A stretch of 64,000 nucleotides of DNA, taken from the NCBI RefSeq assembly GCF_011752815.1, contig NZ_VWWV01000001.1, positions 1,728,431 through 1,792,430 on the forward strand. Reading direction: 5' to 3'. The notes beneath the pieces are model-generated. The model was not told the origin of the DNA. It did no database searches and saw nothing but the letters and a program-made list of their open reading frames with translations. The translations under genes and the position numbers were made by a program. Positions 45,890-54,462 of this stretch are shown here, in pieces (the stretch's first letter is position 1; every line of letters starts with the position of its first letter). Source of the DNA: Enterobacter sp. Cy-643. Lineage in GTDB: Bacteria; Pseudomonadota; Gammaproteobacteria; Enterobacterales; Enterobacteriaceae.

Positions 45890-48800
45890 CCGATAATCTC
45901 CAGAAGAGCCTGTAATGGATGCCGTACGCCGTTGCCCTCAACGCGCTTGACCTGGCTGCGGCAGGAGTAGCCGGTTGCCAGACAGCGGTTGCGCGGCAGG
46001 CGCTGCATCGCCTGATGCCAGGAGAGTTCATAAATGCCCAATGAATTGGCGAGATTTTTCACCTCGTGACCGTAAGTGCCAGCCATGCCGCAGCAGCCAA
46101 CGCTCACGCTTTCGAGCTTCGCACCAAAACGAGCAAAAATACCGGCCCACTGATTCGGTGTCGCCGGCAACGCCGTTACTTCGGTACAGTGGCCGAAGAG
46201 GTACCATGCTTCGCCTCCCGCGCCCTGTACTTCCCGTTCTTTCAGCGCAGTCTGGAGCCATTCGTGCACCAGCTGAACCTGAAAATCACCGCGTTCTTCG
46301 CCTAATGTCTGTTTATATTCATCCCGGTAGCACAGAACCAGCGCCGGATCGACGCCGACCATCGGCATACCCAGTTTCGCAATGCGGTTCAGGAACTCAG
46401 ACGTTTTGCTCGCCGTGCGCGCAAAACGCTGCAGGAATCCTTTAATGTGCTGGGCCTTACCGTTCGGCGAAAACGGCAGCACTACAGGTTCAAAGCCTAG
46501 CTTATCTGCAAGCTTAATAAAATCAGCCACTACCTGAGCATCGTAATAGCTGGTGAACGGGTCCTGCACCACCAGCACCGTTTTGGCTCGCTGTTCATCT
46601 GAGTAACGCTCCAGCTCTTCCAGCGTGACGTTGGCTGAGCGGTGCCCGACCAGCTGCTGCTGCAGCGTCGGCGTGGACAGCATAGGCAGGTCAACCATGC
46701 CGATGTGCCTGCGGGACAAACTCTGGACCCACGGCTGGCTCATAAAGAAGTTAAAGGTTTTCGGCGCGCGCGCCATCAGCGGCGCATAGCTTTCAACCGA
46801 GGCCACAACGTGATCGCGCAGCGGGCGCAGATAGCGCGTGTGGTAAAGCTGCAGGAAGCGAGAGCGGAACTCCGGCACGTCGATTTTAATCGGGCACTGG
46901 GTAGAGCAGGCTTTACAGGCCAGGCAGCCCGACATCGCCTCTTTCACTTCGTGGGAAAAATCGTATTCGCCCTTGCTGGCGTGCCACGAGTTGCGGGTTC
47001 GCTCGATAAGGCCTCGCAGGCTGGCGCGCTGCTCCGGCAGCTGTTTCTCAAGCGCAAGCGGGTCAACGCCGCGCTCGGCCAGCAGCCGCAGCCATTCGCG
47101 GGTCAGCGTGGCTCGCCCTTTTGGCGAGTGAATACGGTTGCTGGAGATTTTCATCGACGGGCACATCGGACTTTTCACGTCGAAGTTAAAGCACAGGCCG
47201 TTGCCGTTACACTCCATCGCGCCGCGCCAGGAAGTGCGTACCGCAATCGGGATTTGCCGGTCAAACGTCCCGCGCTTAACGGCATCGACCTGCATCATCG
47301 GGTCGTCGACGCCGAGCGGCGGGCAAATTTTCCCTGGGTTCAGCCGGTTAGCCGGGTCAAACGCAGCTTTAATGCGGCGCAGTTCTTCATACAGCGTTTC
47401 ACCGAAGAACGCCGGGCTGTACTCGGCGCGGAAGCCTTTACCATGCTCGCCCCACAGCAGACCGCCGTATTTTGCCGTCAGCGCCACCACGTCATCAGAG
47501 ATGCTTTTCATCAGCATTTCCTGCTGCGGGTCGCACATATCCAGCGCTGGGCGAACGTGCAGTACGCCCGCATCAACGTGGCCAAACATCCCGTAGCTCA
47601 GGCCGTGGCTGTCCAGCAGCGCGCGGAATTCAACAATGTAGTCCGCCAGATGCTGCGGCGGCACGCAGGTGTCTTCGGCAAACGGAATCGGTTTAGCCTG
47701 GCCTTTAGCATTCCCCAACAGGCCTACGGCCTTTTTACGCATGCCGTAGATTTTTTCGATACCGGCCAGTTCATCACAGACCTGCCAGCCAATCACCCCG
47801 CCCTCGCCTGCGGCCATTAGCGCATCAAGGCGAGCACATAGCTCAGTGACCTGGCCGTCGATAAGCGCCTGGTCATCGCCAGCAAACTCCACGATATTCA
47901 GGCCAAGCATCTCTTTATCCGGCACGTCGGTAATCAATTCGCTGACCGAGTGCCAGACGATATCTTCCCGCGCCAGGTTCAGGACTTTGGAATCGACGGT
48001 TTCTACCGACAGCGCGCGGGCATCAACCATAAAGGGCGCATTACGCAGGGCTGAATCGAAGGAGTCATACTTGACGTTCACCAGCCGGCGCACCTTTGGC
48101 AGGCGGGTGATATCCAGCTTCGCCTCGGTGATAAAGGCCAGCGTCCCCTCGGAGCCGGTAAGAATTCGGGTTAAATCGAACTTGCTCAGATCGTCATTAA
48201 AGACGTGGCGCAGGTCATAGCCGGTAAGAAAGCGGTTTAGTTTGGGGAATTTATCGATAATCAGCTCACGCTGCTGGCGGCAGCGTTCAAGCACGGTGCG
48301 GTAGATTTTACCGCTTGATGTCTCTTCGCGGCCCAGCTCTTCGGCAAGCCCGGTTGCCATCTGGTGCGTGTCCAGAATTTCACCGTCCATCAGCACGGCG
48401 CGCACGCCCAGCACATGATCGGAGGTTTTACCGTACACCAGCGATCCCTGCCCGGAGGCGTCGGTATTGATCATGCCGCCCAGGGTAGCGCGGTTACTGG
48501 TCGACAATTCCGGGGCAAAGAAGTAGCCGTGCGGCTTCAGGAACTGGTTGAGCTGGTCTTTAATTACGCCGGCTTCCACCCGCACCCAACCTTGTTCCGG
48601 GTTGATTTCGATAATGCGATTCATGTAGCGGGACATGTCCACCACGATGCCGCCGTTCAGCGACTGACCGTTGGTGCCGGTGCCGCCGCCGCGCGGGGTA
48701 AACACCAGAGATTTAAAGCGCTCTTCGGAGGCCACGCGGGTAATCAGCGTGACGTCGGCGGTTGAACGAGGGAAAAGCACCGCATCCGGCAGTAGTTGGT

Positions 48801-48942
48801 AAATACTGTTGTCGGTCGCCATGGTCAGGCGGTCTGCGTAGCTGGTGGCGGTATCGCCGGTAAAGCCCTGTTGCTCCAGTGATGCTAAATAGCTGAGCAC
48901 CAGCTGAACGACGCCAGGTGCCTGAGAAATTTGTGGGATCAT
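45886..48942 (-). CDS. ydiJ: FAD-linked oxidase with Fe-S domain YdiJ (D-2-hydroxyglutarate dehydrogenase)
   Basis: This is a 1018-aa fusion protein. The N-terminal FAD-binding 4 domain has FTPRGGGTGTNGQSLNGGIV and ELSTSNRATLGGMINTDASG, followed by an FAD-oxidase C domain (about 230-540), a 4Fe-4S ferredoxin-type domain with SGCLACKACSTQCPIKID (about 665) and a C-terminal cysteine-rich CCG-type region (SVGCCGMAGTYGHEV). E. coli YdiJ was reported as a D-2-hydroxyglutarate dehydrogenase. The protein has the E. coli size and place, divergent from ydiK. Confidence 0.95.
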   Translation of the reverse strand: MIPQISQAPGVVQLVLSYLASLEQQGFTGDTATSYADRLTMATDNSIYQLLPDAVLFPRSTADVTLITRVASEERFKSLVFTPRGGGTGTNGQSLNGGIVVDMSRYMNRIIEINPEQGWVRVEAGVIKDQLNQFLKPHGYFFAPELSTSNRATLGGMINTDASGQGSLVYGKTSDHVLGVRAVLMDGEILDTHQMATGLAEELGREETSSGKIYRTVLERCRQQRELIIDKFPKLNRFLTGYDLRHVFNDDLSKFDLTRILTGSEGTLAFITEAKLDITRLPKVRRLVNVKYDSFDSALRNAPFMVDARALSVETVDSKVLNLAREDIVWHSVSELITDVPDKEMLGLNIVEFAGDDQALIDGQVTELCARLDALMAAGEGGVIGWQVCDELAGIEKIYGMRKKAVGLLGNAKGQAKPIPFAEDTCVPPQHLADYIVEFRALLDSHGLSYGMFGHVDAGVLHVRPALDMCDPQQEMLMKSISDDVVALTAKYGGLLWGEHGKGFRAEYSPAFFGETLYEELRRIKAAFDPANRLNPGKICPPLGVDDPMMQVDAVKRGTFDRQIPIAVRTSWRGAMECNGNGLCFNFDVKSPMCPSMKISSNRIHSPKGRATLTREWLRLLAERGVDPLALEKQLPEQRASLRGLIERTRNSWHASKGEYDFSHEVKEAMSGCLACKACSTQCPIKIDVPEFRSRFLQLYHTRYLRPLRDHVVASVESYAPLMARAPKTFNFFMSQPWVQSLSRRHIGMVDLPMLSTPTLQQQLVGHRSANVTLEELERYSDEQRAKTVLVVQDPFTSYYDAQVVADFIKLADKLGFEPVVLPFSPNGKAQHIKGFLQRFARTASKTSEFLNRIAKLGMPMVGVDPALVLCYRDEYKQTLGEERGDFQVQLVHEWLQTALKEREVQGAGGEAWYLFGHCTEVTALPATPNQWAGIFARFGAKLESVSVGCCGMAGTYGHEVKNLANSLGIYELSWHQAMQRLPRNRCLATGYSCRSQVKRVEGNGVRHPLQALLEIIG

Positions 48943-49145
48943 TGACGGGTCGACCCTGTGTTGCTTAGTAAGAGTTATCGTTTGCGTGTCTGTTTTGTTT
49001 TTATCATATTCCGCCGCGATTTGCGGCTGTTATTTCAGATAACGCGATGCGAAATGCACCTGTCAAAAATCGAGGAAATACATCATCATTAAATTATCGC
49101 CATGCGAATTTAGCGCGGGTGCATTTTATTGAGGTGATTCTTCCT

Positions 49146-50264
49146 ATGATCAAAGTCAGTCAGCCAAAGGATCTGCTGCAGATCCTGCTGTCCGTGCTGT
49201 TTATTTCGGTGATGATTCTTGCCTGTCTGTGGATCGTGCGCCCGTTTGTTTTGGGCTTCGCCTGGGCCGGAACCATTGTCATTGCGACCTGGCCGCTGCT
49301 CATCAAATTGCAAAAGCTGCTGTGGGGCAAACGCTCCCTTGCGGTACTAGTGATGACGCTGCTCCTGCTGATGCTGTTTGTCATTCCGGTCGCGATGTTA
49401 GTGAACAGCCTGGTGGACAACAGCGGCCCGGTGATTAACTGGGCGACCAAAGGGCACATGGCGCTGCCCGCCTTCGAATGGCTGCACAGCGTCCCACTCA
49501 TTGGCGATAAATTGTACAGCGGCTGGAACACGCTGGTGAGCAGCGGCGGCAGCGCGATTATGGAAAAGGTCCGGCCCTATATCGGCACCACGACCAGTTG
49601 GTTCCTTGGCCAGGCTGTACACATAGGTACCCTGCTGGTGCATCTCGGTCTGATGCTGCTGTTCAGCGTGCTGCTTTATGCCAAAGGTGAAACGCTCGGA
49701 AACGGCATTCGTCACTTCGCCTTCCGCCTGGCAGATAAACGCGGTGATGCCGCCGTACTGCTGGCAGGCCAGGCGATTCGCGCCGTAGCGCTGGGCGTGG
49801 TTGTCACCGCGCTCGCACAGGGCGTGCTGGGCGGGATTGGCCTGGCGGTGTCCGGCATTCCTTACGCCGCGCTGCTTACGGTGCTGATGGTGCTTAGCTG
49901 CCTGATTCAGCTTGGCCCGCTGATGATTCTGGTGCCCGCCATTATCTGGCTGTACTGGAGCGGCGATACCACCTGGGGGACGGTGCTGCTGGTATGGAGT
50001 TGTGTGGTTGGCACCATGGATAACGTGATTCGCCCGGTGCTTATTCGCATGGGTGCGGACTTGCCGATGATCCTGATTCTCTCCGGCGTTATCGGCGGCC
50101 TGATTGCGTTTGGGATGATTGGGCTGTTTATCGGCCCGGTGCTGCTGGCGGTTTCTTATCGCCTTATCTCAGTCTGGATGCACGAGGCGCCTGCCCCACA
50201 GGACGATCCGCAAGAGGTGGTCGAACTGCTTGAGGAGCAGGAGACGCTGAATGTGAAGAAATAA
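49146..50264 (+). CDS. ydiK: AI-2E family transporter YdiK
   Basis: This is a 372-aa inner-membrane protein of the AI-2 exporter-like (AI-2E/TqsA/PerM) superfamily with about eight helices. Segments LLQILLSVLFISVMILACLW, VLGFAWAGTIVIATWPLLIK and the C-terminal block DLPMILILSGVIGGLIAFGM are typical. The frame is open 33 codons upstream, but the ATG at 49146 matches E. coli YdiK. PurR has been reported to control ydiK in E. coli; no clear box was found in the gap here. The transported molecule is unknown. The terminal segment is rich in Glu. Confidence 0.92.
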   Translation: MIKVSQPKDLLQILLSVLFISVMILACLWIVRPFVLGFAWAGTIVIATWPLLIKLQKLLWGKRSLAVLVMTLLLLMLFVIPVAMLVNSLVDNSGPVINWATKGHMALPAFEWLHSVPLIGDKLYSGWNTLVSSGGSAIMEKVRPYIGTTTSWFLGQAVHIGTLLVHLGLMLLFSVLLYAKGETLGNGIRHFAFRLADKRGDAAVLLAGQAIRAVALGVVVTALAQGVLGGIGLAVSGIPYAALLTVLMVLSCLIQLGPLMILVPAIIWLYWSGDTTWGTVLLVWSCVVGTMDNVIRPVLIRMGADLPMILILSGVIGGLIAFGMIGLFIGPVLLAVSYRLISVWMHEAPAPQDDPQEVVELLEEQETLNVKK

Positions 50265-50399
50265 AGGTTTGGGAGTAGTTGGGATGTTTTTTGGCCAACA
50301 GCTCCTTTTGCCACTGTCTGGAGGTGGTATTTATCAGCCCCAGGTTTTCCGTTCACCACAAGCTCAGTTCTCTATGCGACGACCGTAAACCGTGAACGT

Positions 50400-50862
50400 G
50401 TCAGGAGGCATTACGCCATGCCCCCTGACAACCCCCGGCGCCCGGCGAGCCCATCGCCGCTGAAGCGGTAAACCCACCGGCTATCACCCAAACATTCGGG
50501 GTCGTTCGCGATGCGTTCCCGACGATCGCTCTCTTTCGCTGTTCCCGACAGCTCGACCCCGCCTGAGTTGGGTCATCACCGGGGGCGATGAGAGCCGGGG
50601 ACAAATCTCCCCTCACCCCGGCCCTCTCCCCAAAGGGGCGAGGGAGAAAACAAAATCCACGAGAAACATTGTGTATTCCCTCTCCCTTCCAGGGAGAGGG
50701 TTAGGGTGAGGGTAAAAGAAGCCGAGACGTTGTGGCTGAGAGCGTCGGGAACGCATCTCAGCCGACCCAGGACTGGGAGATAAAACGGAGGTCTGCCGCT
50801 CACGCGGTCGATTTATTTGGCCAGGAGTCCGGGTTCTCAGGGAATGACGGTGATTCCCCGAG
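50400..50862. repeat. Nested palindromic repeat element between ydiK and rprA
   Basis: The 871-nt ydiK-rprA gap holds no convincing gene, only structured DNA. A 12-bp hairpin opens the element (50400-50411 with 50418-50429, one mismatch). Outer arms GATGCGTTCCCGACG (50510-50524) and its exact inverse (50743-50757) enclose 21-nt arms CCCTCACCC...CTCTCCC (50610-50630) and their inverse (50692-50712, three mismatches). Inside these are two further hairpins, CCCTCTCCCC/GGGGCGAGGG and CCCTCTCCC/GGGAGAGGG. Another hairpin lies at 50836-50862. The C-rich inner motif is like repeats dispersed in many gamma-proteobacterial genomes. It looks like a REPIN- or MITE-type element, possibly transcribed. Confidence 0.65.
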
Positions 50863-51086
50863 CCGTTCCCCCTCTCTGTGATGGCATATAAATTCGTACT
50901 TGAGGTGAACGGAGCCTAATCCAGCTAGCATAATGTGACCATGCGATAAATCGCGCCTAAAGCCGCGACTTAACGCAAATGGTTAATAACGCTAATCAAT
51001 AACGTCTTTTTCCCTCGCTATTCCGGCCATTGAAGCCCCCACGCCTGGCTATGCTGTCTCAAGTTATTTACCTTCTGTTAACGATT

Positions 51087-51099
51087 GAGACGAATCTGA
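51087..51099 (+). promoter_or_regulatory. RcsB box of rprA
   Basis: GAGACGAATCTGA matches the RcsB site known upstream of E. coli rprA, with a TACTAT -10 at 51123-51128. Envelope stress should activate rprA through RcsB here. Confidence 0.75.
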
Positions 51100-51135
51100 G
51101 TGACGCCACTTAGTGAGATGCCTACTATTTAACTC

Positions 51136-51240
51136 ACGGTTATGAATCAACACGTTGATTTATAAACATCGAAATCCCCTGAGTGAAACAACGAATTGCT
51201 GTGTGTAGTCTTTGCCCATCTTGATGATGGGCTTTTTTTT
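51136..51240 (+). ncRNA. rprA: RprA small RNA
   Basis: This 105-nt Hfq-dependent RNA activates rpoS translation in E. coli. The first stem ATCAACACGTTGAT, the conserved mRNA-pairing core ATCCCCTGAGTGAAACAACG and the following AATTGCTGTGTGTAGTC are nearly identical to E. coli. The terminator pairs GCCCATC with GATGGGC and ends in eight T residues. The E. coli position downstream of ydiK is kept. Its 3' end touches the stop codon of the convergent esterase gene. Confidence 0.95.
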
Positions 51241-52141
51241 ATTCTGATTTCGCAAAGTGATTGATAAGCGCCCCATGCAGAACCAGCGGGGCAACGGTCA
51301 GGTGGCTCTGCCCTTCTATCAGCGTAAAATCAACCCGAGTCGGGGCTTTGGCTATCAGGGCATTAGCCATTTCGCGATTGCCGTCTACCATCGCCCGCTG
51401 CCCACGATGTTTTAATAGCGTGGCGCGCTTCTCTTCCGACAGTCTGGCCTCCTGCGGCTGCAGCGACTGCTCATAACTCCCCACGGAGACCGAGAGCTGA
51501 GCCTTTCCCTTATCAGGCTGCCAGTTTTTCGCCATGCGCAGCAGATAGCGGTCGTTCCACCATACCGAAGGACTCGAAGCATAAAAATGCTGGAAAGCAC
51601 CCGGCGCGGTCATAAACAGCCAGGTGGTGAACAGGCCGCCATAGGAGTGTCCAAAAAGCGCCTGCCGCTGCGGATTTATTCTCCACCGTTTTTCGACCCA
51701 GGGCCGGAGTTCGGCGTCAATACATTGCCAGAATTTCTGCGCCTCGCCGGGGGCGCCAGGCGGATAAGTGCCCCCTGCCGGGTTCGGCTCCAGCACCACT
51801 TTTTCTACCGCAGGTCGATAATCGCGCTCCCGGCGGCTGTTTTCCGGGTAGTCGATAGCGACCACCACGCCCGGCGTTAACGGGCAACGCTCGCAGGACA
51901 GGCGCTGCATCAGCGACACCGCGCCGGGGAAGACGGACTCACCGTCCAGAAGATAAATCACCGGCCAGCCTTCCGACGGGGCTTCGCCCTCTGGCCAGGA
52001 AACCATAATTTTATACTCACCGTTTTCCGGCGAATGCAGACTGTGTACCAGCGTATTCGCCAGCGTGTAGGGCTTATCTACGGTGACCGCTGCTCCCGAG
52101 GGAGCAGCAAGTGCGATAAGCGCCATAAGCAGATAGCGCAA
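51239..52141 (-). CDS. Exported alpha/beta hydrolase, IroE-like siderophore esterase
   Basis: This 300-aa protein has a signal peptide (MRYLLMALIALAAPSGAAV) and an esterase D/IroE-type fold. The nucleophile is in LFGHSYGGLFTTW (Ser near 168), oxyanion motifs include VIYLLDGESVFPG, and the likely acid and His are in the C-terminal part (TLIEGQSHLTVAP). IroE and PfeE cleave catecholate siderophore esters in the periplasm. It lies 9 nt downstream of a TonB-dependent receptor gene on the same strand, so it should act on the ligand that receptor brings in. Ligand identity is unknown. Confidence 0.85.
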   Translation of the reverse strand: MRYLLMALIALAAPSGAAVTVDKPYTLANTLVHSLHSPENGEYKIMVSWPEGEAPSEGWPVIYLLDGESVFPGAVSLMQRLSCERCPLTPGVVVAIDYPENSRRERDYRPAVEKVVLEPNPAGGTYPPGAPGEAQKFWQCIDAELRPWVEKRWRINPQRQALFGHSYGGLFTTWLFMTAPGAFQHFYASSPSVWWNDRYLLRMAKNWQPDKGKAQLSVSVGSYEQSLQPQEARLSEEKRATLLKHRGQRAMVDGNREMANALIAKAPTRVDFTLIEGQSHLTVAPLVLHGALINHFAKSE

Positions 52142-52150
52142 AAGTTCTCC

Positions 52151-54313
52151 TTACCAGCGATAGCTGACGGTGGCGGTTAAGGTGCGGCCAATGCCATAGA
52201 AACAGGCCGAATCCGACGCGCAGGACGCGACGTATTTTGTGTCCGCCAGATTATTGACGTTGAACTGCAGGGCGGCTCCTTTTAAATCGGGGCTCACTTC
52301 TCCCAGCTCGTAACGCAGCATGGCGTCATAGAGATCCACGGCCGCCACTTTAAAGGTATTTTTCGCATCGCCATAGCGGGTGCCAATGTAGCGAACCCCG
52401 ACACCTGCCGTGAGATTTTTCAGCATGCCTCCAGGAATAGTGTAACTTCCCCACGCAGACGCCATATGGGTCGGAACGCGCGCGGGGGTTTTTCCTTCGG
52501 TGCCCGCCACGGTGGTACTCACGGTTTCCGCATCCGTCCACGTGTAAGAGCCTACCAGGTTGAGGCTGTTAAACAACGTGGAATGCACCTCCGCCTCCAG
52601 CCCTTTAGAACGGATTTCACCGGCGTTTTCAAACCAGCCAAGTGCACTGTTGTAGGTCCCGACGTTTGTCTGGCGAAGATCGAACAGCGCCAGCGTCATG
52701 AAGGTCTCTTTCAGCGGCTGATATTTCAGGCCCACTTCAGTCTGCTTGCCCAGGCTTGGGTCGAACGGCGCAGCGCCTGGCGCGCGGTTGGTCTGCAGAT
52801 TGGGTTCAAATGAGGTACTGTAACTGATATACGGCGACAGGCCGAAATCAAAGGCGTAAAGCAGCCCCGTACGCCAGGTGAATTTGCTGTCATTCTGCTG
52901 CGTTGTTTTACTTTTTAATCTGTCCGTCGTGCGCACTTCGGCCCAGTCGTAACGCCCGGAAAGCAGCAGTTGCCAGTTATTCCAGCTGAGCTGATCCTGC
53001 AGGTAGATGCCCGTCTGGTCGAGATTCTGCTGGTCGTCGTTCACCGCGCTGAAGGTGCTTTCGTCCACGTTCAGGCCGTACACCGGATTCGGCCAGTACA
53101 GATCGTATTTCGTGCCGGTGCCGCGGTTTAGCTGCTGCCGGTCGTGGTTAGACTTGTAATCCAGGCCGCCTAACAACGTATGCCCGAGCGCGCCGGTATC
53201 AAACTGCGCTTCAAGCTGGTTATCCACGCCAAACTCATCGGTATCACGCGTCTCTCGCTGCGCGCGGCGCGAAAGTAGCGTCTCGCTCTTCGAGGTGGAA
53301 TACACGAGGTAACGATACTTCTGTTTGATGCTGGCGTAACGGGCATTCTGGCGAAAAGTGAAGATATCGTTGAAGCTGTGCTCGAACTCATAGCCCACCA
53401 TCGTTTGCTCACGCCACGACTGGTCGTAATTGGGATCGCTGACGTTAAAGTCCAGCGGAATATACCCCGCCGTGGTTTCCGTCACCAGGCCTGCGGCAGG
53501 CAGAAAGTTACGATAGCCCGCCTTCGGGTCTTTCTGGTAGCTGGTTAGCAAAGTAAAGCGAGTCTGCTCGTTGGGATACCAGGTCAGCGCCGGCGCAATC
53601 GCCAGGCGCTGCTCTTTGTAATCGGCCACCTGGCTGTGCTGCGTGCGTGCGATGCCGTTCAGGCGATAAAGCACCCGGTTATCGTCGCTTAGCGAGCCGC
53701 CAAAATCAAAGGCACCCTCGGCCAGATGCTGGTTGCCTGAGCGGAACTGTACTTCATGTATCGCTTCCCTCGTCGGGCGCTTGCTGGTCATGCTGATAAG
53801 CCCACCGGGGTTCACCTGGCCGAACAGCACTGACGCCGGGCCGCGCACCAGTTCCACGCGTTCTAGCAGCCACGGGTCAAACGTCCCGGTCTGAGAGGAT
53901 GCCGTCGCCCCATAGCTCAGTCCGTCGAGATATTTAGGCACGTAGCTGAAGCCGCGCACGAACACCTCATCGTTGCGGTTTGAACTGCCCCGGTACTCCG
54001 TCAGCACCCCGGCCGAATAGCGCAACGCCTGCGACACTGAGGTGACATCCTGCGCGGCCATCTGGTCGCGGGTAATCACCGAAACCGACTGCGGCGTTTT
54101 GAGCAAATCAGCCGCAGTTTTCGTTGCAGATAACGTTTTGGTGGCCACCATCCCCTTAAACGGCGCAGAAGGATCCTCGTTAACCGAGCCGGTGACAACC
54201 AGTGTTTCCTCGCTGCCCTGCCTCTCCTGCGCCTGAACGCCGTTTCCCATCCCCAGGGCACTGAATCCCATCAGCCAAAGGCCGCGGGTTACCTTATTAT
54301 TTTTAAAGTGCAT
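52151..54313 (-). CDS. TonB-dependent siderophore receptor
   Basis: This is a 720-aa outer-membrane receptor. The signal peptide ends near VQAQ, the TonB box EETLVVTG follows, then the plug (TPQSVSVITRDQMAAQDVTS, ERVELVRGPASVLFGQVNPG), and a 22-strand barrel ending in aromatic SYRW. Plug signature and size place it in the FhuA/FoxA type of siderophore receptors. Two Cys in ASCASDSACFYG lie in the last extracellular loop. The reading frame is open upstream, but MHFKNNKVTRGLWLMG (54313) gives the signal sequence. A Fur box lies in the divergent promoter region it shares with an enterochelin-esterase-like gene. Confidence 0.93.
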   Translation of the reverse strand: MHFKNNKVTRGLWLMGFSALGMGNGVQAQERQGSEETLVVTGSVNEDPSAPFKGMVATKTLSATKTAADLLKTPQSVSVITRDQMAAQDVTSVSQALRYSAGVLTEYRGSSNRNDEVFVRGFSYVPKYLDGLSYGATASSQTGTFDPWLLERVELVRGPASVLFGQVNPGGLISMTSKRPTREAIHEVQFRSGNQHLAEGAFDFGGSLSDDNRVLYRLNGIARTQHSQVADYKEQRLAIAPALTWYPNEQTRFTLLTSYQKDPKAGYRNFLPAAGLVTETTAGYIPLDFNVSDPNYDQSWREQTMVGYEFEHSFNDIFTFRQNARYASIKQKYRYLVYSTSKSETLLSRRAQRETRDTDEFGVDNQLEAQFDTGALGHTLLGGLDYKSNHDRQQLNRGTGTKYDLYWPNPVYGLNVDESTFSAVNDDQQNLDQTGIYLQDQLSWNNWQLLLSGRYDWAEVRTTDRLKSKTTQQNDSKFTWRTGLLYAFDFGLSPYISYSTSFEPNLQTNRAPGAAPFDPSLGKQTEVGLKYQPLKETFMTLALFDLRQTNVGTYNSALGWFENAGEIRSKGLEAEVHSTLFNSLNLVGSYTWTDAETVSTTVAGTEGKTPARVPTHMASAWGSYTIPGGMLKNLTAGVGVRYIGTRYGDAKNTFKVAAVDLYDAMLRYELGEVSPDLKGAALQFNVNNLADTKYVASCASDSACFYGIGRTLTATVSYRW

Positions 54314-54400
54314 AACCGTAACATCCCATGTGATTAGGTGAATTAAGTTCGCCTTTCTCCTGTTACGTTTTGTCGTAAAACGCAACGGCTCGCAATGTTA

Positions 54401-54425
54401 TTGCAAATCAATCTCATTTGCATTA
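54401..54425. promoter_or_regulatory. Fur box between the receptor and the Fes-like esterase gene
   Basis: TTGCAAATCAATCTCATTTGCATTA region: GCAAAT and ATTTGC half-sites around AATCTC match Fur-type iron boxes. It lies in the 149-nt divergent region and should serve both genes. Confidence 0.6.
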
Positions 54426-54462
54426 GCGTGTATGCACTTTTTTATCAGGAATGATAAGCACG

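Noticed and set aside
46642..47820. A 392-codon open frame antisense to ydiJ
   Set aside because: YdiJ is full length with all domains; the antisense frame is Arg- and Gln-rich without domain similarity.
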